64,000 nt of DNA from Kitasatospora xanthocidica (GCF_014656195.1 NZ_BNBY01000008.1:242396-306395); one strand, 5' to 3'. Numbered from the stretch's first letter, positions 16,846-25,850 are shown. Made by a program: numbers and translations. The notes: generated by a model not told the origin, from the letters alone.

Positions 16846-18056
16846 GCCCCGCGCACCCCGTGAACACTGTGAACCCCGAGAACACTGTGAGCCCCGTGAG
16901 CCCCGTGAACCCCGTGAACCCCGTGAACGCCCCCACCTTCGCCGAGCTCTACGGACGCCCCGCCGAAGGCGAGTGGGCCGCCCCCGGGCGGGTGAACCTG
17001 ATCGGCGAACACACCGACTACAACCTCGGCTTCGTGCTGCCGATCGCCCTCCCGCAGACCGTCCGCGCCCAGGCCGCCCGCCGGGACGACGGACTGCTGC
17101 GGCTCTGGTCCGCCCAGGGCCGGGAACTCGTCGAACTCCGGCTCGCCGACCTCGCCCCGGGCGCGGTACCCGGCTGGGCCGGCTACCCGGCCGGCGTGGT
17201 GTGGGCGCTGCGTGACGCCGGACACGAGGTCGGCGGCGCCGACATCCGGCTGGACAGCGACGTCCCGAGCGGCGCCGGCCTCTCCTCCTCCGCGGCCCTC
17301 GAATGCGCCGTCGCCGCCGCCTACGACGGCCTGTACGGGCTGGGCCGCTCCGCATCCGAACTCGCCCAGCTCGCCCAGCGGGCCGAGAACGCCTTCGTCG
17401 GCGTGCCCTGCGGGATCATGGACCAGATGGCCTCGATGTGCTGCCGCCCCGGCGCCGCCCTGTTCCTGGACACCCGCGACCTGTCGGCACGCCAGGTCCC
17501 CGTCGACCTCGCGGGCGCGGGCCTCGCCCTGCTCGTCCTGGACACCCGGGTCAAGCACGACCTCGGCGACGGCGCGTACGCCGCCCTGCGGGCCGGCTGC
17601 GAGAAGGCCGCCGGCCTGCTCGGACTGCCCGCGCTGCGCTCCCTGGAACCCGCCGGACTCGCCGACGCGCTCACCCGCCTCCCCGAGGAACTGCGCCCCC
17701 TGGTACGCCACGTGGTCATCGAGAACGCGCGCGTGGAGGCCGCCGTCGCCCACCTGGACGCCGGCGACCTCCCGGCACTGGGCCCGGTCCTGACCGCCGG
17801 CCACGCCTCGCTGCGCGACGACTTCCGGGTCTCCTGCCCGGAGACCGACCTCGCCGTCGAAGCAGCGGTGGCCGCCGGTGCCCACGGCGCCCGGATGACC
17901 GGCGGCGGGTTCGGCGGCTCCGTCATCGCCCTGGTCGACACCGGCCGGGCCGACCACGTCGCCGCCGAGGTCACCGCCGCCTTCCGCACCGCCGGCTACG
18001 CCGAGCCGCGCACCCTCACCGCCACCCCCGCCGAGGGGGCTCGGCGGATCCGCTGA
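16842..18056 (+). CDS. galK: Galactokinase
   Basis: The enzyme phosphorylates galactose at C1 using ATP. The 404-residue protein carries the GHMP-kinase signatures GRVNLIGEHTDYN, PSGAGLSSSAALE (the phosphate loop) and MTGGGFGGSVIAL. GTG at 16842 has GGGAGG eight bases upstream and overlaps galT's stop. The first 29 residues are a low-complexity VNPVNP/VSPVSP run made by 9- to 12-base repeats of GTGAACCCC. They include several further GTG codons, so initiation could occur at more than one place. The gene ends immediately beside the convergent oxidoreductase, with no spacer. Confidence 0.95.
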   Translation: MSPAHPVNTVNPENTVSPVSPVNPVNPVNAPTFAELYGRPAEGEWAAPGRVNLIGEHTDYNLGFVLPIALPQTVRAQAARRDDGLLRLWSAQGRELVELRLADLAPGAVPGWAGYPAGVVWALRDAGHEVGGADIRLDSDVPSGAGLSSSAALECAVAAAYDGLYGLGRSASELAQLAQRAENAFVGVPCGIMDQMASMCCRPGAALFLDTRDLSARQVPVDLAGAGLALLVLDTRVKHDLGDGAYAALRAGCEKAAGLLGLPALRSLEPAGLADALTRLPEELRPLVRHVVIENARVEAAVAHLDAGDLPALGPVLTAGHASLRDDFRVSCPETDLAVEAAVAAGAHGARMTGGGFGGSVIALVDTGRADHVAAEVTAAFRTAGYAEPRTLTATPAEGARRIR

Positions 18057-18719
18057 TCAGGCCCGGTGGGCCGCCGGGCGCTCCGGGGAGGCCTCCGCGA
18101 GCGCCCGGGCCACGGCCTCGGCGCCGGCGCGCAGCCCGTACACCGGGGTGGACGGCTGCTGGCGCCAGGAGTCGTCGATGCCGCCCGCGTCCACCGAGTC
18201 GAAGCCCAGCTCGTCGACCAGCGCCCGGACGACCCGCTTGGCCGCCTCGTCGTCGCCCGCGACCGGCACGGCGATCCGCTCCGGGTCGCCCGCCGGGAGC
18301 GGACGGTCCAGCAGGTCCTGCGCGTAGGTGCCGTTGAACACCTTCACCACCGGGTGGCCGAGGTGCCGCTCCGTCCACCGGCTCTCGGTGAGCCCGTCGT
18401 CCTCGATCGCGTCGATCCGGCCGTCGCGCTCCTTCGGGTAGTAGTTGCCGGTGTCGATCACGGCCACGCCCTCGGCGGCCCCGTCGAACAGCCCGGCGGG
18501 CAGGTCCGGGACGTTCTTCAGCGGCACGGTCACGACCACGACCTCGGCGCCCCGCGCCGCCTCGGCGACCGTCACCGCCGTCGCGCCGGTCTCCTCGACC
18601 AGGGCCTTCAGCGTCTCCGGGCCGCGCGAGTTGGCGACCGAGACGTCGTGCCCGAGCGCGGTCAGCCGCCGGGTCAGGTTTCCGCCGATGTTGCCCGCGC
18701 CGATGATGCCGATCTTCAT
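18057..18719 (-). CDS. NAD(P)-binding oxidoreductase, F420-dependent-NADP-reductase-like
   Basis: The 220-residue protein opens with the dinucleotide-binding motif GIIGAGNIGGNLTRRL, followed by NSRGPETL, where NADP-specific members bind the 2' phosphate. VVVTVPLKNVPDLP and VVKVFNGTYAQDL complete the pattern of the F420H2:NADP+ reductase / short ProC-like superfamily. Members move hydride between NADPH and F420 or reduce small carbonyls; which applies here is not decided by sequence alone. It is tail to tail with galK without a gap and divergent from the SDR gene. Confidence 0.8.
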   Translation of the reverse strand: MKIGIIGAGNIGGNLTRRLTALGHDVSVANSRGPETLKALVEETGATAVTVAEAARGAEVVVVTVPLKNVPDLPAGLFDGAAEGVAVIDTGNYYPKERDGRIDAIEDDGLTESRWTERHLGHPVVKVFNGTYAQDLLDRPLPAGDPERIAVPVAGDDEAAKRVVRALVDELGFDSVDAGGIDDSWRQQPSTPVYGLRAGAEAVARALAEASPERPAAHRA

Positions 18720-18909
18720 AGGAAGCCCCTCGTGTGCGAGTTCCGTACCGGGTCGTCAGGCTCGTACGGCCCGTCCGGCCGCGGTAGCCCGTCGTCCTGT
18801 CCCAACCGCGCCGCGACCGCCGCGATTCCCCGCGCCAGGGTGGTTCTCCGGGACCCGGGGTCGGGGCGGGTCTGGTACCGGGTCAGCGGCCGCCGTGAGG
18901 GTGGGGGCC

Positions 18910-19689
18910 ATGAACACCGACCGCACCCCCGCCGCCGACCGCACCGTCCTCGTCACCGGCGGCACCAGCGGCATGGGCCTCGCCACCGCCCGCCGCCTGC
19001 TCGCCGACGGCTCCCGGGTCGTCGTCACCGGCCGCGACGACGCCCGGCTCGACCGCGCCGCCCGGCTGCTCGACGCCGGCGACCGGCTGCTCGCCGTCCG
19101 CGCCGACGCCGCCGTCCCGGCCGACCTGGCCCGCCTCGCCGACACCGTCCGGGAGCGGTACGGCAAGCTCGACGGCGTCTTCGCCAACGCGGGCGTGGCC
19201 GGCTTCCGGCCGCTGGAGGAGGTCACCGAGGACGAGTTCGACCGGATCACCGGCACCAACCTCAAGGGCGTCCTCTTCACCGTCCGGCACGCCCTGCCCC
19301 TGCTGGACGCGGCCGGCGGCGGCTCGGTCGTCCTCAACGCCTCCTGGACCCAGCACCGCGGCCTGCCCGGCGCCGCCGTCTACGCCGCCACCAAGGCGGG
19401 CGTCCGCAGCCTCGCCCGCACCCTCGGCAGCGAGCTCGCCGGGCGCCGGATCCGGGTCAACTCGGTCAGCCCCGGCTACATCGTCACCGAGATGTTCCAC
19501 CGGGCCGTCCCGGACCCGGCCGACCACGAGCCGATCCGCGGCCACGTCCCGCTCGGCCGCCTCGGCACGGCGGAGGACGTCGCCGAGACCGTGGCCTTCC
19601 TGCTCTCCGACCGGTCCTCGTACATCACCGCCCAGGACATCGTGATCGACGGCGGCCTCGTCCCCGCCTTCCCCTCCCTCACGGGCTGA
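18910..19689 (+). CDS. SDR-family oxidoreductase
   Basis: The classical short-chain dehydrogenase has 259 residues: TGGTSGMG cofactor loop at about 16-23, FANAG in place of NNAG, and the YAATK catalytic pair. SYITAQDIVIDGGLVP is the usual C-terminal end. Note that the catalytic Ser region reads VVLNASWTQH, still with Ser. ATG at 18910 lies after GGGGG. A regulator gene follows after a hairpin. The substrate is unknown. Confidence 0.88.
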   Translation: MNTDRTPAADRTVLVTGGTSGMGLATARRLLADGSRVVVTGRDDARLDRAARLLDAGDRLLAVRADAAVPADLARLADTVRERYGKLDGVFANAGVAGFRPLEEVTEDEFDRITGTNLKGVLFTVRHALPLLDAAGGGSVVLNASWTQHRGLPGAAVYAATKAGVRSLARTLGSELAGRRIRVNSVSPGYIVTEMFHRAVPDPADHEPIRGHVPLGRLGTAEDVAETVAFLLSDRSSYITAQDIVIDGGLVPAFPSLTG

Positions 19690-19710
19690 TCCACCCGCCG
19701 CCCCGTGCGT

Positions 19711-19745
19711 CCCCGTGCCTGGTCCTGACAGGGCCAGGCACGGGG
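19711..19745 (+). terminator. 12-bp-stem hairpin terminator after the SDR gene
   Basis: CCCCGTGCCTGG (19711-19722) pairs perfectly with CCAGGCACGGGG (19734-19745) around an 11-base loop. It ends 26 bases before the next start codon. It could be a terminator for the SDR gene or a control element for the regulator gene. Confidence 0.7.
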
Positions 19746-19771
19746 ACGCCCCGCCGGGCGAGAATCCTTCC

Positions 19772-20611
19772 GTGAACCCGACCAGCGCCCTGAGCGAATT
19801 CCTCCGCACCCGCCGCGCCCGGCTGCGCCCCGAGGACGTCGACCTCCCCGACTACGGCGGCCGCCGCCGGGTCGCCGGGCTGCGCCGCGAGGAGCTCGCC
19901 CACCTGGCGGGCGTCAGCGTCGACTACTACACCCGCCTCGAACAGGGCCGGGTCGGCAACCCCTCGCAGACCGTGCTCGACGCCGTCGCCCGCGCCCTGC
20001 GGCTGGCCCCCGACGAGTCCGGCCACCTCCACCGGCTGGCCCGGCCCGCGCCCCGCCCGCGCCGCCGCCCCGCCGTCCGCCAGCAGCCCCGCCCCTCCCT
20101 GCTGCGGCTGCTGGAGCAACTCCACGACACCCCGGCCCTGGTGATGGGCCACCGGATGGACATCCTGGCCTGGAACCGGGCCGCCACCGCCCTGTTCGGC
20201 GACTACGGCGCCCTGCCGGCCGAGGAACGCAACATCGCCCGCATCACCTTCCTCGACCCCTCCTCCCGCGAGCTCTACGCCGACTGGGCGAGCTGCGCCC
20301 GGGAGAACGCCGCCTTCCTCCACCTGGAGGCCGGCCGCCGCCCCGACGACCCGCTGCTCGCCGAACTCGTCGGCCAACTCTGCCTCCGCAGCGAGGAGTT
20401 CCACCACTTCTGGGCCGAACACCCGGTCGCCGACAAGACCTCCGGCCGCAAGGTCTTCCGCCACCCCGTCGCCGGCACCCTGGACCTCGCCTACGACACC
20501 CTCCGCCCCGCCGACGACCCCGGCCAGGCCCTGGTCACCTACACCCCCGACCCGGGCACCCCGTCCGACGACGCCCTCCGCCTGCTGCTCTCCTGGGCCG
20601 CCTCGCGCTGA
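19772..20611 (+). CDS. XRE-family regulator, MmyB-like
   Basis: The 279-residue regulator has an N-terminal helix-turn-helix (VAGLRREELAHLAGVSVDYYTRLEQGR) and the C-terminal MmyB-like ligand-binding domain (MDILAWNRAATALFGD, AENAAFLHLEAGRRPDD-like region). Such proteins usually control a neighbouring SDR or oxidoreductase gene, which fits the SDR immediately upstream. GTG at 19772 begins the conserved N-terminus. The effector is unknown. Confidence 0.9.
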   Translation: MNPTSALSEFLRTRRARLRPEDVDLPDYGGRRRVAGLRREELAHLAGVSVDYYTRLEQGRVGNPSQTVLDAVARALRLAPDESGHLHRLARPAPRPRRRPAVRQQPRPSLLRLLEQLHDTPALVMGHRMDILAWNRAATALFGDYGALPAEERNIARITFLDPSSRELYADWASCARENAAFLHLEAGRRPDDPLLAELVGQLCLRSEEFHHFWAEHPVADKTSGRKVFRHPVAGTLDLAYDTLRPADDPGQALVTYTPDPGTPSDDALRLLLSWAASR

Positions 20612-20642
20612 GCCCCGCGTTCCCCGGCGCCGGGCCGGTCGG

Positions 20643-20684
20643 GTGACGGACGGCCCCCGCCGCGGGAGCCGCCCGGTCCGTCAC
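20643..20684. terminator. Convergent terminator hairpin
   Basis: GTGACGGAC (20643-20651) pairs with GTCCGTCAC (20676-20684) between the XRE gene and the convergent YciO/Sua5-like gene, whose stop codon lies inside the right arm. It could serve both strands. Confidence 0.6.
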
Positions 20685-21301
20685 TCGAAGCGCGCGGGGT
20701 CTCCGGCCCCCCGTCGGACGACCTCCGGGCTGCCGCTGGAGAAGTCGATGACCGTCGTCGGCTCGGTGCCGCAGTCGCCCGAGTCGACCACCGCGTCGAG
20801 CACGTGGTCGAGGCGCTCCTTGATCTCCCAGCCCTGGGTCATCGGTTCGTCGTCGCCGGGCAGGACCAGGGTGCTGGAGAGCAGCGGCTCACCGAGTTCG
20901 GCGAGCAGCGCCCGGGTCACGGCGTGGTCGGGGATCCGGACGCCCACCGTCTTCTTCTTGGGGTGCATCAGCCGGCGCGGAACCTCCTTGGTGGCGGGGA
21001 GGATGAAGGTGTAGCTGCCGGGGGTCGCGGCCTTGACGGCGCGGAACACGTTGTTGTCGAGCTGGACGAACTGCCCCAGCTGCGCGAAGTCCTCGCACAT
21101 CAGGGTGAAGTGGTGGCGCTCGTCGAGGCGCCGGATCGTCCGGATCCGTTCGAGGCCGTCACGGTTGTCCAGCCGGCAGCCCAGGGCGAAACAGGAGTCG
21201 GTCGGGTACGCGATCAGGGCTCCGGAGCGGAGGCTGTCGGCCACCGTGCCGATGGTGCGCGGCTGGGGGGACTCGGGGTGAACGTCGAAGTACTTCGCCA
21301 T
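20681..21301 (-). CDS. YciO/Sua5-family L-threonylcarbamoyladenylate synthase-like protein
   Basis: The 206-residue protein has the YrdC fold: AYPTDSCFALGC nucleotide pocket, HHFTLMCEDF, TFILPATKEVPRR, KKTVGVRIPDH, and LLSSTL near the C-terminus. YrdC/Sua5 proteins make threonylcarbamoyl-AMP for t6A in tRNA. This length and the YPTDS...F variant are closer to the YciO branch, whose role is less certain. ATG at 21301 is the clear start. It is divergent from the P450 gene across a repeat block. Confidence 0.88.
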   Translation of the reverse strand: MAKYFDVHPESPQPRTIGTVADSLRSGALIAYPTDSCFALGCRLDNRDGLERIRTIRRLDERHHFTLMCEDFAQLGQFVQLDNNVFRAVKAATPGSYTFILPATKEVPRRLMHPKKKTVGVRIPDHAVTRALLAELGEPLLSSTLVLPGDDEPMTQGWEIKERLDHVLDAVVDSGDCGTEPTTVIDFSSGSPEVVRRGAGDPARFE

Positions 21302-21350
21302 TGGCCGACCCTACGGGATTCCCGGGGCTCATCGGCGCAGCCGCGTCGTC

Positions 21351-21519
21351 CCGCGTTCCGGCGTTCCCGCGTTCCGGCGTTCCCGCGTTCCCGCGTTCCC
21401 GCGTTCCCGCGTTCCCGCGTTCCCGCGTTCCCGCGTTCCGAGGTTCCCCCGTTCCGGCGTTCCCGCGTTCCCGCGTTCCCGCGTTCCGAGGTTCCCCCGT
21501 TCCGGCGTTCCCGCGTTCT
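21351..21519. repeat. 9-bp tandem repeat block upstream of a P450 gene
   Basis: About eighteen copies of GCGTTCCCG and near copies (GCGTTCCGG, AGGTTCCCCC) fill the gap between a YciO/Sua5-like gene and a P450 gene. A larger 48-base unit, marked by GCGTTCCGAGGTTCCCC, occurs twice (from 21433 and 21481). The frame is open across the repeat because the unit length is a multiple of three, but this does not make it coding. Confidence 0.9.
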
Positions 21520-21555
21520 GGCGGGCCGCCGGGCCGCGGCGTACGGTCGGTCGGC

Positions 21556-22875
21556 ATGGGCTTCGATCAGGCTGTGGCGAACCGGATCTTCCTCCCCGGG
21601 ACGTACGCCGAGGGCGTGCCGTACGACCTGTTCCGTGAGCTGCGGGCCGAGGCGCCGGTCTGCTGGGTGGAGGAGCCGGCGGTGGGGGAGTGGCCGGCCG
21701 GGCCCGGGTACTGGGCGGTGCTGCGGCACGCGGACGTGAAGCACGTGCTGCGCAGCCCGGAGGACTTCTCCTCGCACCTCGGCGCGACCCAGATCAGGGA
21801 CCCGGACACGCCCGCCGACCTGGCCTTCGCCCGCACGATGATGCTCAACCAGGACCCGCCCGACCACTCCCGGCTGCGCCGGGCCGTCGCCGCGGCCTTC
21901 ACCCCGCGGGCGCTGCACGAGCTGACCGTGGCCGTGGAGCGCCGCGCGGCCGAACTCGTCGACGCGATCCGCCCGTTGGGCGAGGCCGACTTCGTGCCGG
22001 TCGCCGCCGAGCTGCCGGTGTGGACACTGGCCCTGATCCTGGGCGTGCCGGAGCAGGACCGGCAGCTCCTGGTCGACTGGTCGAACCGGGTGATCGGCTA
22101 CCAGGACCCCGACCACGCCCGGTCCAGTACCGCCGACCCCTCCCGGCTCACCGACCTGGGCCGCGCCGCGCTCGCCCACCGCCCCGCCGTCCGGACCGCT
22201 GTCCGCACCGCCCCCGGCGGACGCCCGGTCAACCCGCGCTCCCGCGCGGCCCTCGCCGACATGTTCGCGTACGCCCACGGGCTCGCCGAGCAGCCGCCGC
22301 CGGGCAGCATCGTCGCCCGGATGCGGGACGCCGGGCTGGGCCCCGCCGAGTTCGAGACGATGTTCTTCCTGTTCGGGGTCGCCGGCAACGAGACCCTGCG
22401 CAACGGCCTGCCCGGCGGGCTGTACTCCCTGCTCACCCACCCCGAGCAGTACGGCCGGCTGGCCCGCGAGCCCGGGCTGACCGCTCCGGCGGTCGAGGAG
22501 CTGCTGCGGTTCTGGCCGCCGGTCGTGGAGTTCCGCCGCACCGCCACCAGGGACGTGGTGCTGGCCGGGCGGCCGATTCGCCGGGGCGACAAGGTGGTGG
22601 TCTACCATGCCTCCGCAAACCGGGACGAATCGGTCTTCCCTGACCCGGACCGCCTGGACCTCACCCGCTCGCCGAACGACCACGTCAGCTTCGGCTTCGG
22701 CCCGCACTTCTGCGTCGGGGCACGGCTCGCCAGGATCCAGACGGCGGCCCTGATCCGCCGGGTCGTCGCCGGACTGCCCGGCCTGGAGCTCGCCTCCGAC
22801 GCGCCGCCGAGGCGGCTGGTCTCCAACTTCCAGAACGGTCTCAAGTCACTGCCGGTCCGCTGGAGGCAGCGGTGA
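21556..22875 (+). CDS. Cytochrome P450, CYP125/CYP142-like
   Basis: This heme monooxygenase has 439 residues and uses an external ferredoxin system. It shows AGNETLRN in the I helix (acid-alcohol pair present), EELLR (ExxR) and the heme loop FGFGPHFCVGARLA with its Cys ligand. The pre-loop VEFRRTAT and ASANRDESVF fit the clade that includes steroid and fatty-acid terminal hydroxylases CYP125, CYP124 and CYP142; this placement is from memory of motifs. ATG at 21556 is preferred because the open frame before it is a tandem repeat. There is a hairpin after the stop. No ferredoxin gene is adjacent. Confidence 0.9.
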   Translation: MGFDQAVANRIFLPGTYAEGVPYDLFRELRAEAPVCWVEEPAVGEWPAGPGYWAVLRHADVKHVLRSPEDFSSHLGATQIRDPDTPADLAFARTMMLNQDPPDHSRLRRAVAAAFTPRALHELTVAVERRAAELVDAIRPLGEADFVPVAAELPVWTLALILGVPEQDRQLLVDWSNRVIGYQDPDHARSSTADPSRLTDLGRAALAHRPAVRTAVRTAPGGRPVNPRSRAALADMFAYAHGLAEQPPPGSIVARMRDAGLGPAEFETMFFLFGVAGNETLRNGLPGGLYSLLTHPEQYGRLAREPGLTAPAVEELLRFWPPVVEFRRTATRDVVLAGRPIRRGDKVVVYHASANRDESVFPDPDRLDLTRSPNDHVSFGFGPHFCVGARLARIQTAALIRRVVAGLPGLELASDAPPRRLVSNFQNGLKSLPVRWRQR

Positions 22876-22892
22876 GGAACCCGGGGCGCGGA

Positions 22893-22915
22893 ACCGCCGG
22901 CGCGGAACCGGCGGT
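22893..22915. terminator. Small hairpin terminator between P450 and Fur-family genes
   Basis: ACCGCCGG (22893-22900) pairs with CCGGCGGT (22908-22915) over a seven-base loop, between convergent genes. It lies 17 bases after the P450 stop and 23 bases after the Fur-family stop on the opposite strand. Confidence 0.5.
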
Positions 22916-22938
22916 GCGGGGACGGAGGCGTGGGGCGG

Positions 22939-23352
22939 TCAGCCCGCGCAGTCGGGGCAGAGCCCGCGGTAGGTGACCTCGGCCTGCGAGACGGTGAAGC
23001 CGAAGCGCTGCTCCGCCGGGAGGTCGGCGAGCGGGTTGCCGAGCGGGTGGACGTCGCGGATGGCGCCGCAGCCGGTGCAGATCAGGTGCTGGTGCGGACG
23101 GTGGGCGTTGGGGTCGTAGCGCTTGGCGCGCCCGTCGGTGGCGACCTCGATGACCTCGCCGAGCGTGACCAGCTCGCCGAGGGTGTTGTAGACCGTCGCC
23201 CGGGAGATCTCCGGCAGGCGCTCGGCCGCCCGGGCGTGCACCTCGTCCGCGGTCAGGTGCACGTGCTCGCCGTCCAGGACCTCGGCCACGACACGCCGCT
23301 GGGAGGTCAGGCGCCAGCCGCGCCCGCGCAGCCGCTCCAGCAGGTCACTCAT
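22939..23352 (-). CDS. Fur-family peroxide or metal regulator (FurA/CatR-like)
   Basis: The 137-residue regulator has the Fur winged helix (RLTSQRRVVAEVL, ISRATVYNTLGEL), the HHH-type metal site stretch HRPHQHLICTGCG, and two CxxC pairs (CTGC, CPDC) that hold the structural zinc. Its gene faces katG across 278 bases. In Streptomyces and mycobacteria such regulators repress catalase-peroxidase until peroxide oxidises the bound iron site, so control of katG and of itself is the natural inference. AGGTGA precedes ATG at 23352. Confidence 0.9.
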   Translation of the reverse strand: MSDLLERLRGRGWRLTSQRRVVAEVLDGEHVHLTADEVHARAAERLPEISRATVYNTLGELVTLGEVIEVATDGRAKRYDPNAHRPHQHLICTGCGAIRDVHPLGNPLADLPAEQRFGFTVSQAEVTYRGLCPDCAG

Positions 23353-23449
23353 ATCGGTTCACCTATTCAGGTCAAGGGGAGGACCGGAGTTTACCAATGC
23401 ACATCCTGCGCCCTCCGGTTCCCGATGGGATATGGGCTTGGTGCCTTTC

Positions 23450-23477
23450 TTGACTTGGATTCCGTCCATCGTAGGAT
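23450..23477 (+). promoter_or_regulatory. Likely katG promoter with operator-like dyad
   Basis: TTGACT (23450-23455) and TAGGAT (23472-23477) are 16 bases apart. The spacer contains TTGGA and TCCAT as an imperfect dyad, which could be the Fur-type operator. The start codon is 153 bases downstream, giving a long leader. Confidence 0.5.
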
Positions 23478-23562
23478 CGGCTCCGCGCTAGCCTGGTGAG
23501 CAGCAGCACGTGGCTCCCGTTGCTGTGGTGCGCAGCAGCAACACGTGGCACGCGGCTCCGAA

Positions 23563-23580
23563 CGGCACCGACCGGTGCCG
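23563..23580 (+). promoter_or_regulatory. Inverted repeat in the katG leader
   Basis: CGGCACCG and CGGTGCCG form a perfect 8-bp dyad separated by AC, 50 bases before katG. With so short a centre it fits a protein-binding site better than a hairpin. Confidence 0.4.
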
Positions 23581-23630
23581 TAGGCAGCCAGAGAAGACAC
23601 CGTGATCCGCCTTGTGAGGGAAGGATTCCC

Positions 23631-25850
23631 ATGTCTGACATCCACGATGCAACCGGCGTAGAGGCGAGTGCGGAGGGCTGCCCGGTGAATCACGGGCGCG
23701 CGCCGCACCCGACCCAGGGCGGTGGCAACCGCCAGTGGTGGCCGGAACGGCTCAATTTGAAGATCCTTGCCAAGAACCCCGCCGTCGCCAACCCGCTCGG
23801 CGGGGAGTTCGACTACGCGGCGGCCTTCGCCACCCTGGACCTCCCGGCCGTCAAGCGGGACATCCAGGAGATCCTCACCACCTCCCAGGACTGGTGGCCG
23901 GCCGACTACGGCAACTACGGTCCGTTCATGATCCGCATGGCCTGGCACAGCGCCGGCACCTACCGGATCAGTGACGGCCGCGGCGGCGCCGGCGGCGGCC
24001 AGCAGCGCTTCGCCCCGCTGAACAGCTGGCCCGACAACGCCAGCCTGGACAAGGCCCGCCGCCTGCTCTGGCTGGTGAAGAAGAAGTACGGCCGCAGCCT
24101 GTCCTGGGCCGACCTGATCGTCCTGACCGGCAACGTCGCGCTGGAGGGCATGGGCTTCCGGACCTTCGGCTTCGGCGGCGGCCGCGTCGACGAGTGGGAG
24201 CCGGACGAGGACGTCTACTGGGGCCCGGAGACCACCTGGCTGGGCGACGAGCGCTACACCGGCGACCGCGAGCTGGAGAGCCCGCTCGCCGCCGTCCAGA
24301 TGGGCCTGATCTACGTCAACCCCGAGGGCCCCAACGGCAACCCGGACCCGATCGCCGCCGCCCGCGACATCCGCGAGACCTTCTACCGGATGGCGATGAA
24401 CGACGAGGAGACCGTCGCGCTGATCGCCGGCGGCCACACCTTCGGCAAGACCCACGGCGCCGGCCCGGCCGACAACGTCGGCCCGGACCCGGAGGCCGCC
24501 CCGATCGAGCAGCAGGGCCTCGGCTGGAAGAGCAGCTTCGGCACCGGCGTCGGCGCCGACGCGATCACCAGCGGCCTGGAGGGCGCCTGGACCGCCACCC
24601 CGATCACCTGGGACAACAGCTTCTTCGAGACGCTGTTCGGCTACGAGTGGGAGCTCACCAAGAGCCCGGCCGGCGCCCACCAGTGGAAGCCCAAGGACGG
24701 CGCCGGCGAGGGCACCGTCCCGGACGCCCACGACCCGAGCAAGCGGCACGTCCCGATCATGCTCACCACCGACCTGTCGCTGCGCTTCGACCCGGTCTAC
24801 GAGCCGATCTCCCGGCGCTTCCTGGAGAACCCGGACGCGTTCGCCGACGCCTTCGCCCGCGCCTGGTACAAGCTCACCCACCGCGACATGGGCCCGGTCG
24901 TCCGCTACCTCGGCCCGGAGGTCCCGAGCGAGAAGCTGCTCTGGCAGGACCCGCTGCCGGAGGTCTCGTACCAGTCGGTCGAGGCGGCCGACGTGGCCGA
25001 CCTCAAGCGCCGGATCGGCGCCACCGGCCTCTCGGTGGCCGAGCTGGTCTCCACCGCCTGGGCGGCGGCCTCCTCCTTCCGCTCCAGCGACAAGCGCGGC
25101 GGCGCCAACGGCGCCCGCATCCGGCTGCAGCCGCAGATCGGCTGGGAGGTCAACGAGCCCGACCGGCTGGCCTCCGTGCTGCGCACCCTGGAGGGCGTGC
25201 AGCAGGAGTTCAACGCGCAGGCCGGCGGCGGAAAGCAGGTCTCGCTGGCCGACCTGGTGGTGCTGGCCGGCGGCGTCGGCGTCGAGCAGGCCGCCAAGGC
25301 GGCCGGCCTCGCCGTCGAGGTGCCGTTCGCGCCGGGCCGGGTGGACGCCCCGCAGGAGCTGACCGACACCGAGTCCTTCGCCGCGCTGGAGCCCAAGGCG
25401 GACGGCTTCCGCAACTGGGTCGGCAAGGGCAACCGGCTCCCGGCCGAGTACCTGCTGCTCGACAAGGCCAACCTGCTCGGCCTGAGCGCCCCCGAGCTGA
25501 CCGTGCTGGTCGGCGGCCTGCGCGTGCTGGGCGCCAACCACGGCGGGTCCGCGCACGGCGTGCTCACCGCCACCCCGGGCGTGCTGACGAACGACTTCTT
25601 CGTCAACCTGCTGGACCTGGACACCCGTTGGACGGCCACCTCGGAGGACTCGCACACCTTCGAGGCCCACGACGCCTCCGGCAAGGTCACCTGGACCGGC
25701 ACCCGGGCCGACCTGGTCTTCGGCTCCAACGCCGAACTGCGCGCCGTCGCCGAGGTGTACGCGAGCGACGACGCCAAGGAGAAGTTCGTGACGGACTTCG
25801 TCGCGGCCTGGACCAAGGTCATGAACGCGGACCGCTTCGACCTGGTCTGA
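23631..25850 (+). CDS. katG: Catalase-peroxidase
   Basis: The bifunctional heme enzyme removes hydrogen peroxide and has peroxidase activity. The 739-residue protein has the distal RMAWHSAGTYR with catalytic Arg, Trp and His, proximal GGHTFGKTHGAGP with the heme-ligand His, and MGLIYVNPEGP whose Tyr belongs to the Met-Tyr-Trp crosslink needed for catalase activity. The C-terminal half repeats the fold without heme, as usual. ATG at 23631 follows GGGAAGGA. The gene faces a Fur-type regulator, indicating peroxide control, and ends in a strong terminator. Confidence 0.97.
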   Translation: MSDIHDATGVEASAEGCPVNHGRAPHPTQGGGNRQWWPERLNLKILAKNPAVANPLGGEFDYAAAFATLDLPAVKRDIQEILTTSQDWWPADYGNYGPFMIRMAWHSAGTYRISDGRGGAGGGQQRFAPLNSWPDNASLDKARRLLWLVKKKYGRSLSWADLIVLTGNVALEGMGFRTFGFGGGRVDEWEPDEDVYWGPETTWLGDERYTGDRELESPLAAVQMGLIYVNPEGPNGNPDPIAAARDIRETFYRMAMNDEETVALIAGGHTFGKTHGAGPADNVGPDPEAAPIEQQGLGWKSSFGTGVGADAITSGLEGAWTATPITWDNSFFETLFGYEWELTKSPAGAHQWKPKDGAGEGTVPDAHDPSKRHVPIMLTTDLSLRFDPVYEPISRRFLENPDAFADAFARAWYKLTHRDMGPVVRYLGPEVPSEKLLWQDPLPEVSYQSVEAADVADLKRRIGATGLSVAELVSTAWAAASSFRSSDKRGGANGARIRLQPQIGWEVNEPDRLASVLRTLEGVQQEFNAQAGGGKQVSLADLVVLAGGVGVEQAAKAAGLAVEVPFAPGRVDAPQELTDTESFAALEPKADGFRNWVGKGNRLPAEYLLLDKANLLGLSAPELTVLVGGLRVLGANHGGSAHGVLTATPGVLTNDFFVNLLDLDTRWTATSEDSHTFEAHDASGKVTWTGTRADLVFGSNAELRAVAEVYASDDAKEKFVTDFVAAWTKVMNADRFDLV

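Noticed and set aside
21351..21519. The repeat block as a CRISPR array
   Set aside because: The unit is only 9 bp and there are no unique spacers; it is a minisatellite.
21301..21555. An N-terminal extension of the P450 through the repeat block
   Set aside because: The frame stays open only because repeat units are multiples of three; the P450 family starts at the ATG at 21556.
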